From the NCBI GenBank assembly GCA_014529385.2, contig CM043963.1, positions 78,824,412-78,888,411 on the forward strand: 64,000 bases of DNA. Reading direction: 5' to 3'. The notes beneath the pieces were generated by a model. It was given only the letters and a program-made list of their open reading frames with translations. It made no database searches and was not told the DNA's origin. Below, in pieces: positions 36,211 through 47,206 of this stretch (its first letter is position 1; each line of letters starts with the position of its first letter). Made by a program: the position numbers and the translations under genes. This DNA comes from Adiantum capillus-veneris. Taxonomy: Eukaryota > Streptophyta > Polypodiopsida > Polypodiales > Pteridaceae.

Positions 36211-38911
36211 TGTGAGTGGGATGAAAACACACACAACGCCTCTATAACGACCCGACACACACTCTTGGAATGATACACACACACATTATGTAACATTTAA
36301 TGGCCTAATAACTTATGTGTAGCGGAAAATTAGCAGGAACATAGTGGGAATTTCATTAGAATAGATTCCTAATGAGAATTACAAGAGTGCTTGGGTGGAG
36401 AGAGCAACAAAAAAGCATAACACCTAGTTAGATAGCATCGACAATACTTTCAAAAGAGAGAGAAATTAAGCTATTGACAACAATTGAGGACCGGATTTTC
36501 ATGGAGCCGGTCCCCCCTCCAAAAGGCTTTGTATTATGGTTTCTCCCATCAAGAGAGACATTGTACAATACAATTCTTTGTGTTCCTTCAAAACTAGCTA
36601 GTGCAATGAATATGGAAACTTCATGCACTAAGCAAAACACTTAACAAACCCAACTTGAATTATCCCTGTTCTCGGACCCAAGACCTCACACACCTTCGAA
36701 GATGGTGAGAGCTAGCAGGGTATGAGAGTAGATTGAGAGGAAGAAGGAGTATTTTACGAGAAAGATGTACATCTCCTCACATAATCACTCATATGTAGCA
36801 TAGCTTAGCTTAGTAATTATCTTGGTAGAGGAGATGAGCATGCATTGAAGCTTGGCTCTTGGTTGGATTTGCATCCACATGCCAAGAGAGTGTTGATGTA
36901 GGCTTCTATCTCACAAGCTTGGAGTAGGTGATGAGTTCTCCATTAAAGCTTGGGAAGAGATAGTCTTCTCTTTCTTCACACATGAGCTTGTGTGAGTGTG
37001 TGTGTGATAATGCCTTGCAAAAATCAGCCCCCTCTCTCTCTTGGGCGAGCCCTCTTGCTAATTGCTCTTGCTGAAGCCTCATTGGCCCTCCCCAAGTCAA
37101 GCCAATTACAATTAAGCAGCATAAGTGATAGCCTTCTGACATGTGTCCCCCTTTCCCCTTTTGTGAAAGCTTTAGGTAATTAAATAATTAAACTAAACTC
37201 TCATTGGACCCCTTTGCCTCCTGGCCAATAGGAATCAGGCAAGCCATGGGGCTCCTGAATGCTCATTGGACCCCTTGGGAGACTGCCCAATAGTCTTCTA
37301 GGAGACTTAATTCTCACTGGTTTCTTTTATTAAATGTTTTTAAATTAATTAAACTAAATTTACTCTAGCTTAATTCTCATTGGTCCACTTCAAGGGTCAT
37401 CCAATAGAAATTGGGCACACCTTGTGGGCATCTGGCCTACGGAGCTTACATGTGTCCCTCATTCCCTTTGTGTAAAGGGAGCCTGTGTGTGTGTGTGTAG
37501 CTTTCTCTCTCATACCCTACCTTTAGGGCTCGCCCCCTCCCATGTAGGGATGTGCAAAGACTTTTAGGGCACACACAAAGCATCCAATTTTCCCTAGGGT
37601 TGACCTTTGGACACAACCTTTGAATTTTGGAACCTTAGCATTTTGGAAGTCTTAATGGGCTAAACCTTAGGGTCTTTTTAGCCCATTGTTGCACATGGCT
37701 CTTTTGCAGATGGCCTCCCCTTTGGATCCCTATTTTCCCTCCTTTGGATCCCTACTGTGGCCGGTCTGCTAGCTAAGTCAATATTCTAGCTTTTTCTCCC
37801 CTGGCACTTCCCCACATTAAATGATCAGTTTAATATGAGAAAATCATTTAGGAGAATTAGATATTGATTATTATGACACATTATGGGGCACCACTCGGCT
37901 TACACAACCAGCCTGGCCGAGACAGAAAACACACAGACGGAGTGAGAAGAGAGAGATTTCCCACCTGCCCACTCAACACTCACATATACACACTCACACA
38001 CACACTCTCAATTCAGCTCAAAGGAGGCAAATTGCTATTGTTTAGACTCAATGAAGCTCAGCCCAACACCAATGGGGCAAATATTTTACACAGTATTGAG
38101 GAAATACACCAGATACAACCACAAAGTTAAGCAGAGGCTTCACTCACCGGAGAAGATTACACAGAAAAATAGCAAAAAATATGTGAGGAATTTGGAAAAA
38201 TGGACAGCGCCATTGCGTCCGGAACGCCCAAAAACCCCACCCTACAATGTCACAGTGCTCAAATCCGACCTCGGATGAGCAGTTTAGGGCCAAAAAATGC
38301 TCCAAAAACAGCAAAAACACACTTGCGTCTGTTCCTCCTCTCTTCTCCATGTTTTTTCTGGTCTTATCTCAGTTTTTTCAGTTCCCACACTTAGCTTTAT
38401 TAGTTGGGCACCCTTGGCCTTTTAGATGACCTCAAACGGACCCCGAACAGGCCAAAAACTGACCTCGCAGTGCATAGTTGTCACCCTACTGCATCCATGC
38501 GCACACCTGGCACTCATTTCTTTTCAATAATGCGTCTCGCAACCACGTGAATTGGCCCCAAAAAGTGGTCCTAATGATGACCTTCCTGCATAACTCTCAC
38601 AAGAAAACACCCACGTTGTGTCCGTATTCATCCACGTGCAAGTATTGACCCCATTCGACGTCCTGACGCCATCTGACGCACCTGCTTACCTCATGTCGTC
38701 GGCCCGCGGATAGCTTCCTCGAGAAGTTTTACGTGCTAACAACTCCTCTTTATTATAGAAAAAACACAGTGGTACTGGTAATAGTGAAAATCGATGCACT
38801 ATGTACACCCTGTCCTACCTGTACACATGTGGGCCCCACGTAACCACCTGGCTCTGAAAAATGGGCAATTCTTTATTTGATGCACCATGCATGTATTTGT
38901 ACATATGCGCA
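36211..38911 (-). repeat. 5' LTR of the Tat-like element, split by a solo LTR
   Basis: 36211-36288 and 37879-38911 together equal the left LTR (about 1,106 bp after removing the insertion and one TSD copy). It reads TGTGAG... at the left edge and ...ATATGCGCA at the right on the plus strand. Confidence 0.9.
36289..37878 (-). mobile_element. Solo LTR nested in the Tat-like 5' LTR, with 5-bp target duplication
   Basis: 1,590 bp starting TGTAACATTTAATGG and ending TTGATTATTATGACA. The 5 bp on each side are identical (CATTA at 36284-36288 and 37879-37883), and the flanking Tat LTR sequence is continuous across the site. It is the reverse complement of the LTR at 48918-50572, so the family is represented twice here. 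No internal region is present, so two LTRs of a full insertion recombined after it landed. It therefore post-dates the Tat-like element. Confidence 0.92.
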
Positions 38912-38935
38912 ATCCCTTGCTCCAAAAAACTCCTG

Positions 38936-39018
38936 ACAGCGTGTGCTAGTCTCCACCCAATCGTGCTATCTTATAGCCTCCCCCTAGCGTACACACTATC
39001 CAGCCATGCCGGCGGCCT
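38936..39018. repeat. About 80-bp direct repeat, left copy
   Basis: GTGTGCTAGTCTCCACCCAA... through CCATGCCGGCGGCCTT. It matches 44679-44757 with roughly ten differences. The two copies bracket the chromovirus-like gag-pol and could be LTR remnants, but their short length leaves this unproven. Confidence 0.6.
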
Positions 39019-39041
39019 TTCCCCCCCCCCCCCCCCCCCCT
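39019..39041 (-). other. Poly-G/C tract, candidate polypurine tract
   Basis: A run of about 20 C on the plus strand, that is poly-G on the minus strand, directly after the chromovirus-like pol and just before the 80-bp repeat. This is where a polypurine tract is expected for a minus-strand element. It has probably expanded by slippage. Confidence 0.5.
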
Positions 39042-39550
39042 TGGAGAATCATTTTTCTCCTCGAAAATGAACGTAGAAAAATGTTTCTTGAGTGTGGAGA
39101 CATTCTACCTTCTTTAGGGCTATCTAGCCATTTTACCAATACCTGTCGTCTGACATGATGTTTGGTGCAAAGCTCATGAGAATCAAAATACTTTTGGGGC
39201 TCCTGAGGGATGCTTGGAGGTTTGATAAGGTCAACTAACACACCTGTGTCAATGATATTATCATTCTATCCTAGCTCTTTTTGAAAATGGCTAACACGAA
39301 AAACAGGATGAACTCGTGAGTGCTCTGAAAGAGCTAACTTATAGGCTACTTGACCTATACATTTGAGAATGGTAAACGGTCCACAATAGCGTGGTGAAAG
39401 TTTAGTAACTTTTCCCGTCTTCATACTTTCTGAATGCTCCAGAACTTTGAGGAAAACCTTGTCTCCTTCTTTGAAAGTAGCAAGACGATGATGCTCATCT
39501 GCGTACTTCTTATATCGATCTTGAGCTTGCTTAACATTCTGTCGAGCAAC
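39030..39550 (-). pseudogene. Integrase C-terminus and chromodomain-like end
   Basis: Continues the integrase: QDRYKKYADEHHRLATFKEGDKVFLK, then SPRYCGPFTILKCIGQVAYKL (a GPY/F-like module) and HPVFRVSHFQK. The 39241-38996 fragment gives YFDSHELCTKHHVRRQVLVKWLDSP, which matches the start of the C-terminal chromodomain of plant chromoviruses. Such a domain steers insertion toward particular chromatin. The later chromodomain part (the usual ATWE block) is eroded. A frame change lies near 39260-39400. Confidence 0.7.
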
Positions 39551-40342
39551 TCAAAGCATGTCAAAATGGTCTTGGAGAAAATCCTTCGCTTGTTGTATCT
39601 TCTCCTTAGCCAACCCCACCGTAACGGGTGATACAGGTTGAAATCCATACAAAAGCATAAATGGACTAAACCGTGTAGTCACATGCTTTGAACTATTATA
39701 GGCAAATTCCAATATAGGTAAGTAGTCTTCCCAATTGGTTTGCTTCTTGCTAAAGTATGCTCGTAGCATATCCTCTAGCACTTGATTAACTCTTTCTGTT
39801 TGACCATCCATTTTTGGATGATCAGACGTACTTAGATTAAGTTTAGTTTCCAACTTTTGGAACACAGCTCTCCAGAAGTGATTATTGAACTTTCGATCTC
39901 TGTCACTAATGATACTAGCTGGAAGACCATAGAGTTTATATATATGCTCTACAAATAGCCATGCTAATTCCGATGTCTTAACCATACTCTTAGTGGAAAT
40001 GAATCGACCCATCTTTGTGAGACGGTTGACAATTATCCATATGGCATCATGGCCAGGATTTGTAGTAGGTAGTCCTACTACAAAATCCATAGAGATACTC
40101 TCCCACTTACCTTGTGGAAGCTCTAAAGGATGTAAAAGGCCACCTACCTTGAGGTGTTCTGCCTTATTAACCAGGCATTTTTGGTAGTTTAGTACGTACT
40201 CTTGAACATCATGATGTAAGCCCGGCCAATAAAATTGTCGTCGAACTAAGGCATACGTCTTACGAATACTTGGATGACCAGCACTTGGACTATCGTGACA
40301 CTCAAATAAGATTTGGCACCTAGTTTCTGAGTCCTTTGGCAC
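39551..40342 (-). pseudogene. Integrase of the chromovirus-like element
   Basis: An open frame of 263 codons. The zinc region has H-x3-H spacing (HDSPSAGHPS), but only one cysteine of the usual CxxC pair remains (NYQKC). The catalytic triad is intact: SMDFVVGLP, SDRDRKF and DGQTERVNQ. It ends in AKEKIQQAKDFLQDHFDML before a stop at 39551 and continues in the same frame below that. Integrase would insert the cDNA copy into the host genome. Upstream, the frame breaks at about 40345-40400. Confidence 0.88.
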
Positions 40343-40599
40343 ACATACGCTACCCTTGTGGAGTAAGTAGCCATCATCAATGGAAAAATTCTTCTATCAC
40401 TTAAGCTCTTCTTGATTAGGGGTGGAGCTCTGTGTGTTGGATTTTTTATCTGTGCGTGCAAAGACATGTTGATCTGGTTGTACAGAGACATGTGAGTGTG
40501 AGGGATTCCTTTTTAAAACTGCACTCCACACTTTAGCATATGATTGATCTTGTGCACACTTGCCACGTAATGACTACAAAAATCCACTCTTTATTTTTG

Positions 40600-41935
40600 T
40601 GAAAGCAAGTGAATTAATTTGAGGCATCTGACTTAGTGCATATGCTACTACATTATATCTCCCCTTGCAATATTGTAGCTTACAATCATAATCTTAAAGA
40701 ATTTCTGCCCATCTAGCTTTACGGACCTTCAAGTTCGTTTGAGTAGTAAACCATTTGATACTCTTATGGTCAAAAACTACTTCAAACTCGGCACCATATA
40801 AATAGTGTCGCCACTTTTGTAAAGCGTGAATTATGGCATCAAGCTCTCTCTCATAGACAGAATAATTCTATTGAGCTCTATTTAAATTTTTACTTTCAAA
40901 GGCTATAAGTCTTTCCTCCTGGAGAAGTACCACACCAATTTCTTTATCACTAGCATCAGTCTCGACCACAAACGGCTTAAGTGGGTCAACGATTCCTAGC
41001 ATAGGAGCAGAGAATCTAGCTACCTTGAGTTGTTCAAAATTGAGTTTTTGGGCTTCTTCCCAAGAAAAGGTCTTACCTTTTTCTTTAAGTTGATCCGTCA
41101 TAGGAACAACATTTTGGTATAATCATGGATATATTGTCAATAAAATCCAGCCATGCCTAAGAATATTTGAAGCTCCTCAACCGTGTTGGGATGTGGCCAT
41201 CCAAGAATGGCACTGACCTTGTCATTGTCCATTTTGGTGCCAGAATAAGAGATCACATGACCGAGGTAATGTATCTCTGTTTTAAAGAAATCACACTTGC
41301 TTTGCTTAGCATACAGCATGCGAGCTCGTAGCTGTTCAAACACTAATCGTAAGTGTTCTATGTGTTCATCTTCACTCTTATTGTAAATGAGAATGTCATC
41401 AAGGAAAACCACAACAAATTTTCCAAGATAGGTACGTAAGACACCATCCATGAGTGTCATAAATGTAGCTGGAGCATTGGTTAAACCAAAAGGCATAACC
41501 AAAAACTAAAAATGCCTGAACCGTGTTCTAAAGGTAGTTTAGCAAAAGGATACACACCTGGTGGTATCTCGAACAAAGATATATCTTTGTATAGTATCTT
41601 GCTCCATGGAGTTGATCAAACAACCCATCCACTCTTGGTAGAGGATACTTGTTCTTGATGGTTATGGCGTTTAATCCGTGATAATCTACGTACATCCGCA
41701 TAGTACCATCTTTCTTTTTTATCAATAGAATTGGTGATGCCCAAGGCGAAGTTCTAGGTCTTACGAAACCACGGGCGAGGTAGTCAGCCAACTGAATCTC
41801 AACCTCCTTAGCTTCTTTAGCACTCATAGGATAAGGTGGTTTACTCACCGGTTTAGTGCCTGGCAAGACATCTATGCCATGATGCACATCACGTGTAGGG
41901 GTAACCCGACAGTAAATCACTTGAGAATACATCAC
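40600..41935 (-). pseudogene. Reverse transcriptase and RNase H of the chromovirus-like element
   Basis: Fragment 41935-41528 has [21 protein letters not shown] and [16 protein letters not shown]. After a frameshift near 41515 the 41502-41137 frame has MPFGLTNAPATFMTLMD and VVVFLDDILIYNKS, with an intact LDD of the YxDD motif, then HYLGHVIS. Fragment 41101-40868 carries the RNase H start (PFVVETDASDKEIGVVL). The RNase H continues in broken form to about 40620 (YSVYERELDAIIHALQKWRHYL, DHKSIKW). This is classic Ty3/gypsy order. The stops and frame changes preclude function. Confidence 0.85.
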
Positions 41936-42169
41936 TATACTCCGTGAGTAAGTGAGTCAGCTTTTTTCGTGCAAAAGGAGAAAGCAATTAGACTTATGCT
42001 AGGATGGAGAATCTTGTAATTCCTGTAATGTTTGTTTTAAAACAATTGCATGTTGCTCTATAGAATTAAAATTAAGATCACGTTTCTCGTTAGATTTGTT
42101 AACACTTTGTTTATCATTAGAATTCATTGCACTTTCCATACCATTACTAGAATTCACCGCACTTTGCTC

Positions 42170-43897
42170 TTAAGAATTCACAAGACTTGGAGACAAGCAG
42201 TAACAAAAAAAGACTTCAACTATTAAATCTGCTTTCTGCAAAATAGAAAGCTCGGTTATACATATAAGAGGTATAGATGGTATATTTTTCTCACCAAGCA
42301 AAAGCACATGTTTACCATTGGCCATCAAGGATAAGAAGTTCTGTTCATGACTAGTGTGCAATGTGTTTCCTAAACCATGCAGCCACTCCCATCCTAGAAC
42401 TACATCAGCACAGTCTATGTTCATAACTTGGAAGTCAAGGGTCATCGTATGATGTTGAACAATAATCTCAACCCCTTGAACTACCGTGTCCCATACTTTT
42501 TTATCATTCCCAGACATCTGCTCCACCACATACATGTGAGAGCAGGGAGTGTGTGTAAGCTTCAATTTCTTGACTAGCTTATAGTTCAAGAAGTTATGAG
42601 TTGCACCATCATCTACTAAAATACAAACACGTTGTCCGTTAATAGTTTCATGTATGCAAATCAAATCATAAAGGCCAAAGGTGAGCTGCCACATTAAAGC
42701 AAGCACACAACACTTGTGCTTTTCTTCCATATGAAGAACCTCTTCTACATCACAATATTTAGGAGATGAATCTAATGTGAGGCGATGCACCATGTGCATG
42801 GCCTTTTCTTTGCCTTGCAAAAGAGGACAATCTTTCTTGTTATGCTGGTCCAAAATACATCTAAAACACAAGTTGTGTTTCTTTTCACTCTCAAAATCAG
42901 CAGTCCTGAGAGACCCACGTGGAGTATCTCATGATTGCTTAGGCTTCCTAGCCTCTTGTGGTGGGCGTGGAGAGGTAGATTGTCTCTTATTCCTCTTGGA
43001 TTGTGTGGGAGATTTACCTCGCCTTTGGCTCTTAGCCACATTGCTCTTAGAAAAATTATCCTTAGAGTAGGAAACATTTCCTTTCCTCTCTTGGTCATCA
43101 TCATATCTTTGGGCATGACTGATGACTTCTTCCAAATTTTTTGGATGTGGGTCTTGACATGAAGACGATAGTCTTTGTCAAGACCCCTATTAAAACCCCG
43201 TATATTTTAGAATTCATCTAGACCTTCTAGTTTGAATATGATTTCTCGATACTTCAAAAGGTACTATGTGAGAGAGATGCAGTCATGCGGCATGCATCCC
43301 ATGCTAACCAATTTTTATATTCTTCATTGGAGTCCAAAAACTCTTTGGAGAAAGAATCTTGAAACGCAGCCCAAGATCTATTGGAAATGTCTTCCACCAC
43401 TTATAGGCCTTGCCTTTAAGAGATAGACTTGTTTTCATAGCTGTCTTTATATCCGGGGTGTGTCTCAATCTATGAATATCACTCCATTGTGTAAGCCTCG
43501 TCGTATTGACCGCATCCTTGTTGCGATCATGCTCTTCCTCGTGAAACTTTGATTGGTGATATTCTTAAGTAATGCATTGCTACTTTTTGCATCTTCTAAA
43601 TCACTTGTCTCTTGGACTCCTTGAGTTATGCAAGCTTGGTTCCCTTGAACGATGTCACTTGTGGCTCCTTGAGTTGTCTGTGAATTCATAAATTTCACAA
43701 GTAACTCCGTAAGATTGGTGACATTTGCATTGAGTGCAGCGATTTTGCAAAGTCTTGAAAGCAGCCATACCTATAAGGTCATGATCTCCTAGATCATTAT
43801 CGTCATGCATATTAGTGATAGCACCCGTTGTGCCTTGATTTTGATCTATGTGCTCCAAATCAAAAGTGTGTGTAGGTGGGATATCCTCACTGGCCAT
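42170..43897 (-). pseudogene. gag and protease of the chromovirus-like element
   Basis: Starts at 43897 (MASEDIPPTHTFDLEH). It passes through broken fragments to a basic linker (KSQRRGKSPTQSKRNKRQ near 43010), then an intact CCHC knuckle CFRCILDQHNKKDC near 42868-42827. The protease follows in the 42871-42170 frame: CILVDDGATHNFL (active site D-D-G instead of the usual D-S/T-G) and ADVVLGWEWLHGLG. Frame changes occur near 43660, 43460 and 43000-42900. The capsid part is too eroded to place precisely. Confidence 0.75.
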
Positions 43898-44284
43898 GGT
43901 AAACGGACACTAATGTAAAGAGAGAAAAAAAACGTCAACTTGTACCTTGTGAAATTGAAGTCTTTGTGTTTTGTATGCTCCGCAATTTGTGTTGCATGTC
44001 AACCTCGTCTTACAGGAATTGTAGCACTTCTTGTGTCATTCGTCATAAGAACACCTTTGTTGATTCTTCACAAAAACTTGTCGTTTTTGTGAAGGCTTTT
44101 GTTCACTTTGAAGCTACCTCCTTGAGGAAAAAGAATTTTTGGAGGAAAACTTGTCTTCCTCCAAGAAGTGAAAAGGAAGGGTTTGAACTACTTCCTTGAA
44201 GTTTGAAGTTTGAAGCTTTCCCTTTCCTTCTAGTTTTCCTTTCAACACAAGTATGTTATCTTTCCTTATTATATACAATAAGGA

Positions 44285-44360
44285 TCAATAGCTTGATGGT
44301 AAAGTGTTGGCCTCTTATCCTCATGGGGTGGGTTCAACCCTCCTTCATGCAAGGGTTAAG
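44285..44360 (+). repeat. SINE-like tRNA-derived head
   Basis: TAGCTTGATGG at 44289-44299 fits the polymerase III A box and GGTTCAACCC at 44331-44340 the B box, about 42 bp apart. The arms needed for a full cloverleaf are not convincing, so this is more likely a SINE head (or a tRNA pseudogene) than a working tRNA. Confidence 0.45.
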
Positions 44361-44678
44361 CGGGACTCCCTATGCGCATAGCCAACGGTGCCAACAGAAG
44401 CCTTTAGAGCCTCGGTGCCATCGAGTTGCCGATCGAATTTGCCTTCGTCGCCTACCTTGGTTGTGTGCTATGGAGGGCGTAGGTGGGGCGCTCATGGTCG
44501 GTCGACTGTCTGTGTTCGGGGCACGCACAAAAAATTGTGTCTGTCTTCTTTTTGTTGGACAGTGGAAACGTTGTTGTTTACAAAACGTGGGAGAGAAGCA
44601 ACACGTCGCGCGCACATGAAACCCACTTTTATCCTTCCCCAAAAATAGCTCGAATAACAGTGAAAGAGCAGTGGTGGT

Positions 44679-44757
44679 GTGTGTGCTAGTCTCCACCCAA
44701 CCGTACTATCTTATAGCCTTCTCTTAGCGTACACACTATCCGGCCGTGCCGACAGCC
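44679..44757. repeat. About 80-bp direct repeat, right copy
   Basis: GTGTGCTAGTCTCCACCCAACCG... through GTGCCGACAGCCTT; partner of 38936-39018. The sequences outside the two copies do not match each other. Confidence 0.6.
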
Positions 44758-44759
44758 TT

Positions 44760-45470
44760 GCTTGCAGGACCCATGTCCTTACACTAGGAACCAATGTATC
44801 TTTGAAAAAAACACTTTACGGAAAGCTTCAACAAGATTAAGGAAAGTGATCATCTCTATCTCAAAATATAAGAACTCTAAAAGACTAGAATCTAGCAATC
44901 AAAGACCTCTCAAATCTGTGATTTACTAAACACCAAAATGTAACTATCTGAGTAGCTCTCGTCTAGCAAGGACAATGTAATCCCGTTCGTGTATTATGAT
45001 CCCTCACGGCACCTAACATGTTTGAGGTTATTTCTACATTCCTCTCTATGTTAATATAGCTCATCCACTCACAATTGTGAGTGGATTAAAAGCTATTCCT
45101 AATGGCTTTAAAAAAATGAAAGGTAGGGCCTAACTCAATTCCCTCAAAAAAAAATAATTTGATGCACAAGTCTATAACAAGTAGTAACGGGCAATGACAA
45201 AACACCTAGATTTACAACAGTATTAGCTGGGAAAGACGGATACAACATTGAGAGAGAGAGAGAGAGAGAGAGAGAGGACACTTTAAAGAGAAGAAAATGC
45301 TAAAGGGAAAATAAAGAAGAAGAGAAACACCTCTTTATATCTTTATATGGACACAAAAATCTTTTTGACTTTCCACCTTCATATGTCTTTTGATTTCCAC
45401 CTTCATGTGTCTTTTCATTTCCTAAACTCTCTTCACTTATACACTTAATATGTTTTGAAAGAATTTTTGT
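44760..45470. other. Unassigned AT-rich stretch with a (GA)n tract
   Basis: No gene recognised. A GA microsatellite lies at 45250-45277. On the minus strand, about 60 bp upstream of the 80-bp repeat, there is a TTGGTTCC string that might be a primer-binding site for the chromovirus-like element, but it is not convincing. Confidence 0.35.
45250..45277. repeat. (GA)n microsatellite
   Basis: Fourteen AG dinucleotides in a row. Confidence 0.95.
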
Positions 45471-45473
45471 TTT

Positions 45474-45719
45474 TTGAGATTGGGAGACCTAGTATATCTA
45501 AAAACAAAAAACAAAGAGCACTCACGTACTATGTGCCCAATAATGGAACTAGCCTTTAAGAGTATTGATTTGAGTGAACCACCAGGAATTTGGGAAACTC
45601 CCTACCCGCTTCCAAAATGTACTTTAATTCCAAAAAGCTTTGAACCTGAGCACTTTCAAGATGCAAGAGTCCAACTCCTGGAGATTAAACAACACAAAGA
45701 ATTCAATGAGGGGTGGTGA
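45474..45719 (+). CDS. Hypothetical small open frame, 81 aa
   Basis: MRLGDLVYLKTKN at the start, a middle with LSEPPGIWETPYPLPKCTLIP, and EPEHFQDARVQLLEIKQHKE at the end. The composition is protein-like, but I recognise no family. It sits next to SINE-like sequence and no promoter or splice signal stands out. It may be an exon fragment carried by a transposon, or chance. Confidence 0.25.
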   Translation: MRLGDLVYLKTKNKEHSRTMCPIMELAFKSIDLSEPPGIWETPYPLPKCTLIPKSFEPEHFQDARVQLLEIKQHKEFNEGW

Positions 45720-45839
45720 GGGGATCAATGGCCCAGAAGTCCAAGACGGCATCTCGATACAAACTAAATTTGAGCTACGTAAAACTCAAGGCAAACGAAA
45801 ATCGGACAGCGCAAAGGTCGAGGCTATGGACGCCACTAG

Positions 45840-45896
45840 TCGATTTTGAACCCACAACCTCATGACCCAGGTTCAGAGTCACATGGGCTAGCCACC
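45840..45896 (-). repeat. SINE-like tRNA-derived head, minus strand
   Basis: On the minus strand TGGCTAGCCCATG (45882-45894) fits an A box and TGGGTTCAAAATC (45842-45854) a B box, about 40 bp apart. No complete cloverleaf. Confidence 0.4.
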
Positions 45897-45899
45897 TGA

Positions 45900-46815
45900 C
45901 TTGCAGTGCATCATGTATCCCTCTCCATTTTTATGATCTTTTATTGTGAGCCAACATGCGTTGCCCGGGTTTTGGGGGTTTAATTTGAATCCAGGTTTAG
46001 TTTTAATGTGACACTTGCGACAATGATTGCACTAGTTTCTGTGTGTGGACTTTTGGGTCGTGGATCCCTTCACCACCCCTTGTGTGATGCCCTGTGTTAT
46101 TTAGTTCTAAGGAGTGCAACTAGTGGGTTAAGCATCTTTAGGGTGTTTGCAGGTTGCATAATGTGGACATACTCTAGCATCATGTCTTCTTATTGGCATG
46201 CTGGTGAGTCTCTTCTACTGACATCCACTCACACACATCACACTTCCTCTTAGGATTCATCAATCGATAGAGATGCCAAGAATTGAGGGTGGTGAGGACT
46301 GAGGATAGCATTACTTGCACCATGTGTGGGCTCTGAGAGAGGTGTTGTGTGCATGGTTTGCGGGCTATGAGAGATGGTAGGATTTTGTAGTATATTCAAA
46401 GGTTTTGCAGGGCTTCCATGAGTCGTGCTCGGTGCGCAGATTGCAAGGGCAGAGTTCGTGACGGGGCATAGGTGGAGTCTCACGAGGGCTGCTGAGTTAG
46501 TTGAGATTCCATTTGGTTCTTCACGTGCACATAATCAATGTGAATATTTAGCCTTGGAAGTGACTTTCAAAGATTTTTAGCGCGCTTGTTGTTGGGAGTG
46601 TGAGCACACTTATTTTCTTTTTGTGGTCCTTACAAGCTTTAACAGTGTGGTGTATGCAGTAGCTGCCAGGTGATTACGGGTCCTCCTCGGGGGGTGGGTT
46701 GTTGTTGGCATGGACCCCGACGGGGCGATGTCAAAGTCTCAAGAAGGCAAGGGGTCATTGGATCTTGGTGGGTGGGGGACAGCTTTTGCCTTCACATCAG
46801 AGGGAAGGAAAAGGC
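45900..46815. other. Unassigned stretch before the TRIM-like element
   Basis: No gene recognised. It ends in a purine-rich block (CAGAGGGAAGGAAAAGGC) just before the left TRIM-like LTR, which itself resembles a polypurine tract. Confidence 0.3.
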
Positions 46816-47206
46816 TGTTAGCAGTAAGATTGTATCAACTGGTCATTACCCATCTTTAGTTAGATCTCCCTAATTATTGGTTTTGACCACCAGAAACCTT
46901 GGCTAAGGTATAAAAGCCAATTTTTGTAAGTTAATTTTAAGTTTTGGATGAAATACACAGCGTGAGCTAATGGCGCTCACTTCTCTCCTTCTCGTGCTTC
47001 CTACTCCCTCCCCAGTTGTCACATTGTAGTCGTAACTGTTGCATTGCAACCGCAGGTAAGAGCTCTACGCATTGATGCAAGTATTTCACAGTATTTCATA
47101 GCTTTTGGCATCGCCGACCCACGGCCTAATTTCATCATAAGTAGGAATTTACACTTCAAAAACAAAAACTAAGCATAGAGGGGTATTAGGGCATCATTGC
47201 TAAGCA
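46816..47206 (+). repeat. TRIM-like left LTR with TATA box
   Basis: Matches the right copy from AGATTGTATCAAC onward but lacks about 125 bp after its first ten bases. A TATAAAAG box lies at 46909-46916. Confidence 0.55.

Larger units (their letters stand above)
28657..38911 (-). mobile_element. Tat-like Ty3/gypsy LTR retrotransposon, minus strand, with nested solo LTR
   Basis: Two LTRs that by eye are roughly 97-98% alike (28657-29772 and 36211-38911, the latter split by an insertion) flank a gag-pol region reading gag, protease, reverse transcriptase, RNase H, a second RNase H and integrase on the minus strand. Each LTR reads TG...CA. A polypurine tract adjoins the 3' LTR, and a TGGCGCCCCC-type primer site lies just inside the 5' LTR. 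Subtracting the nested insertion the element is about 8.66 kb. The flanking 5-mers (TGCGT and ATCCC) do not match, so no target duplication is visible. Many stops and one frameshift show it is inactive. Confidence 0.88.
39030..43897 (-). mobile_element. Chromovirus-like Ty3/gypsy gag-pol, minus strand
   Basis: Decayed fragments in consistent order on the minus strand: gag start at 43897, zinc knuckle, protease, reverse transcriptase, RNase H, integrase and a C-terminal chromodomain-like segment. Intact full-length LTRs were not found; only an 80-bp direct repeat brackets it. The left part lies against the Tat-like element's LTR (38911), which may have truncated this element when it inserted. 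Confidence 0.82.

Noticed and set aside
28657-38911. A matching target duplication for the Tat-like element
   Set aside because: TGCGT and ATCCC do not match under the best TG...CA boundaries.
44289-44350. A possible tRNA gene
   Set aside because: A and B boxes are present, but I cannot pair acceptor and anticodon arms convincingly, so it is listed as SINE-like.
44370-44696. A 108-codon minus-strand open frame rich in Arg, Thr and Pro
   Set aside because: It spans the SINE-like sequence, overlaps several open frames in other phases and has no family features.
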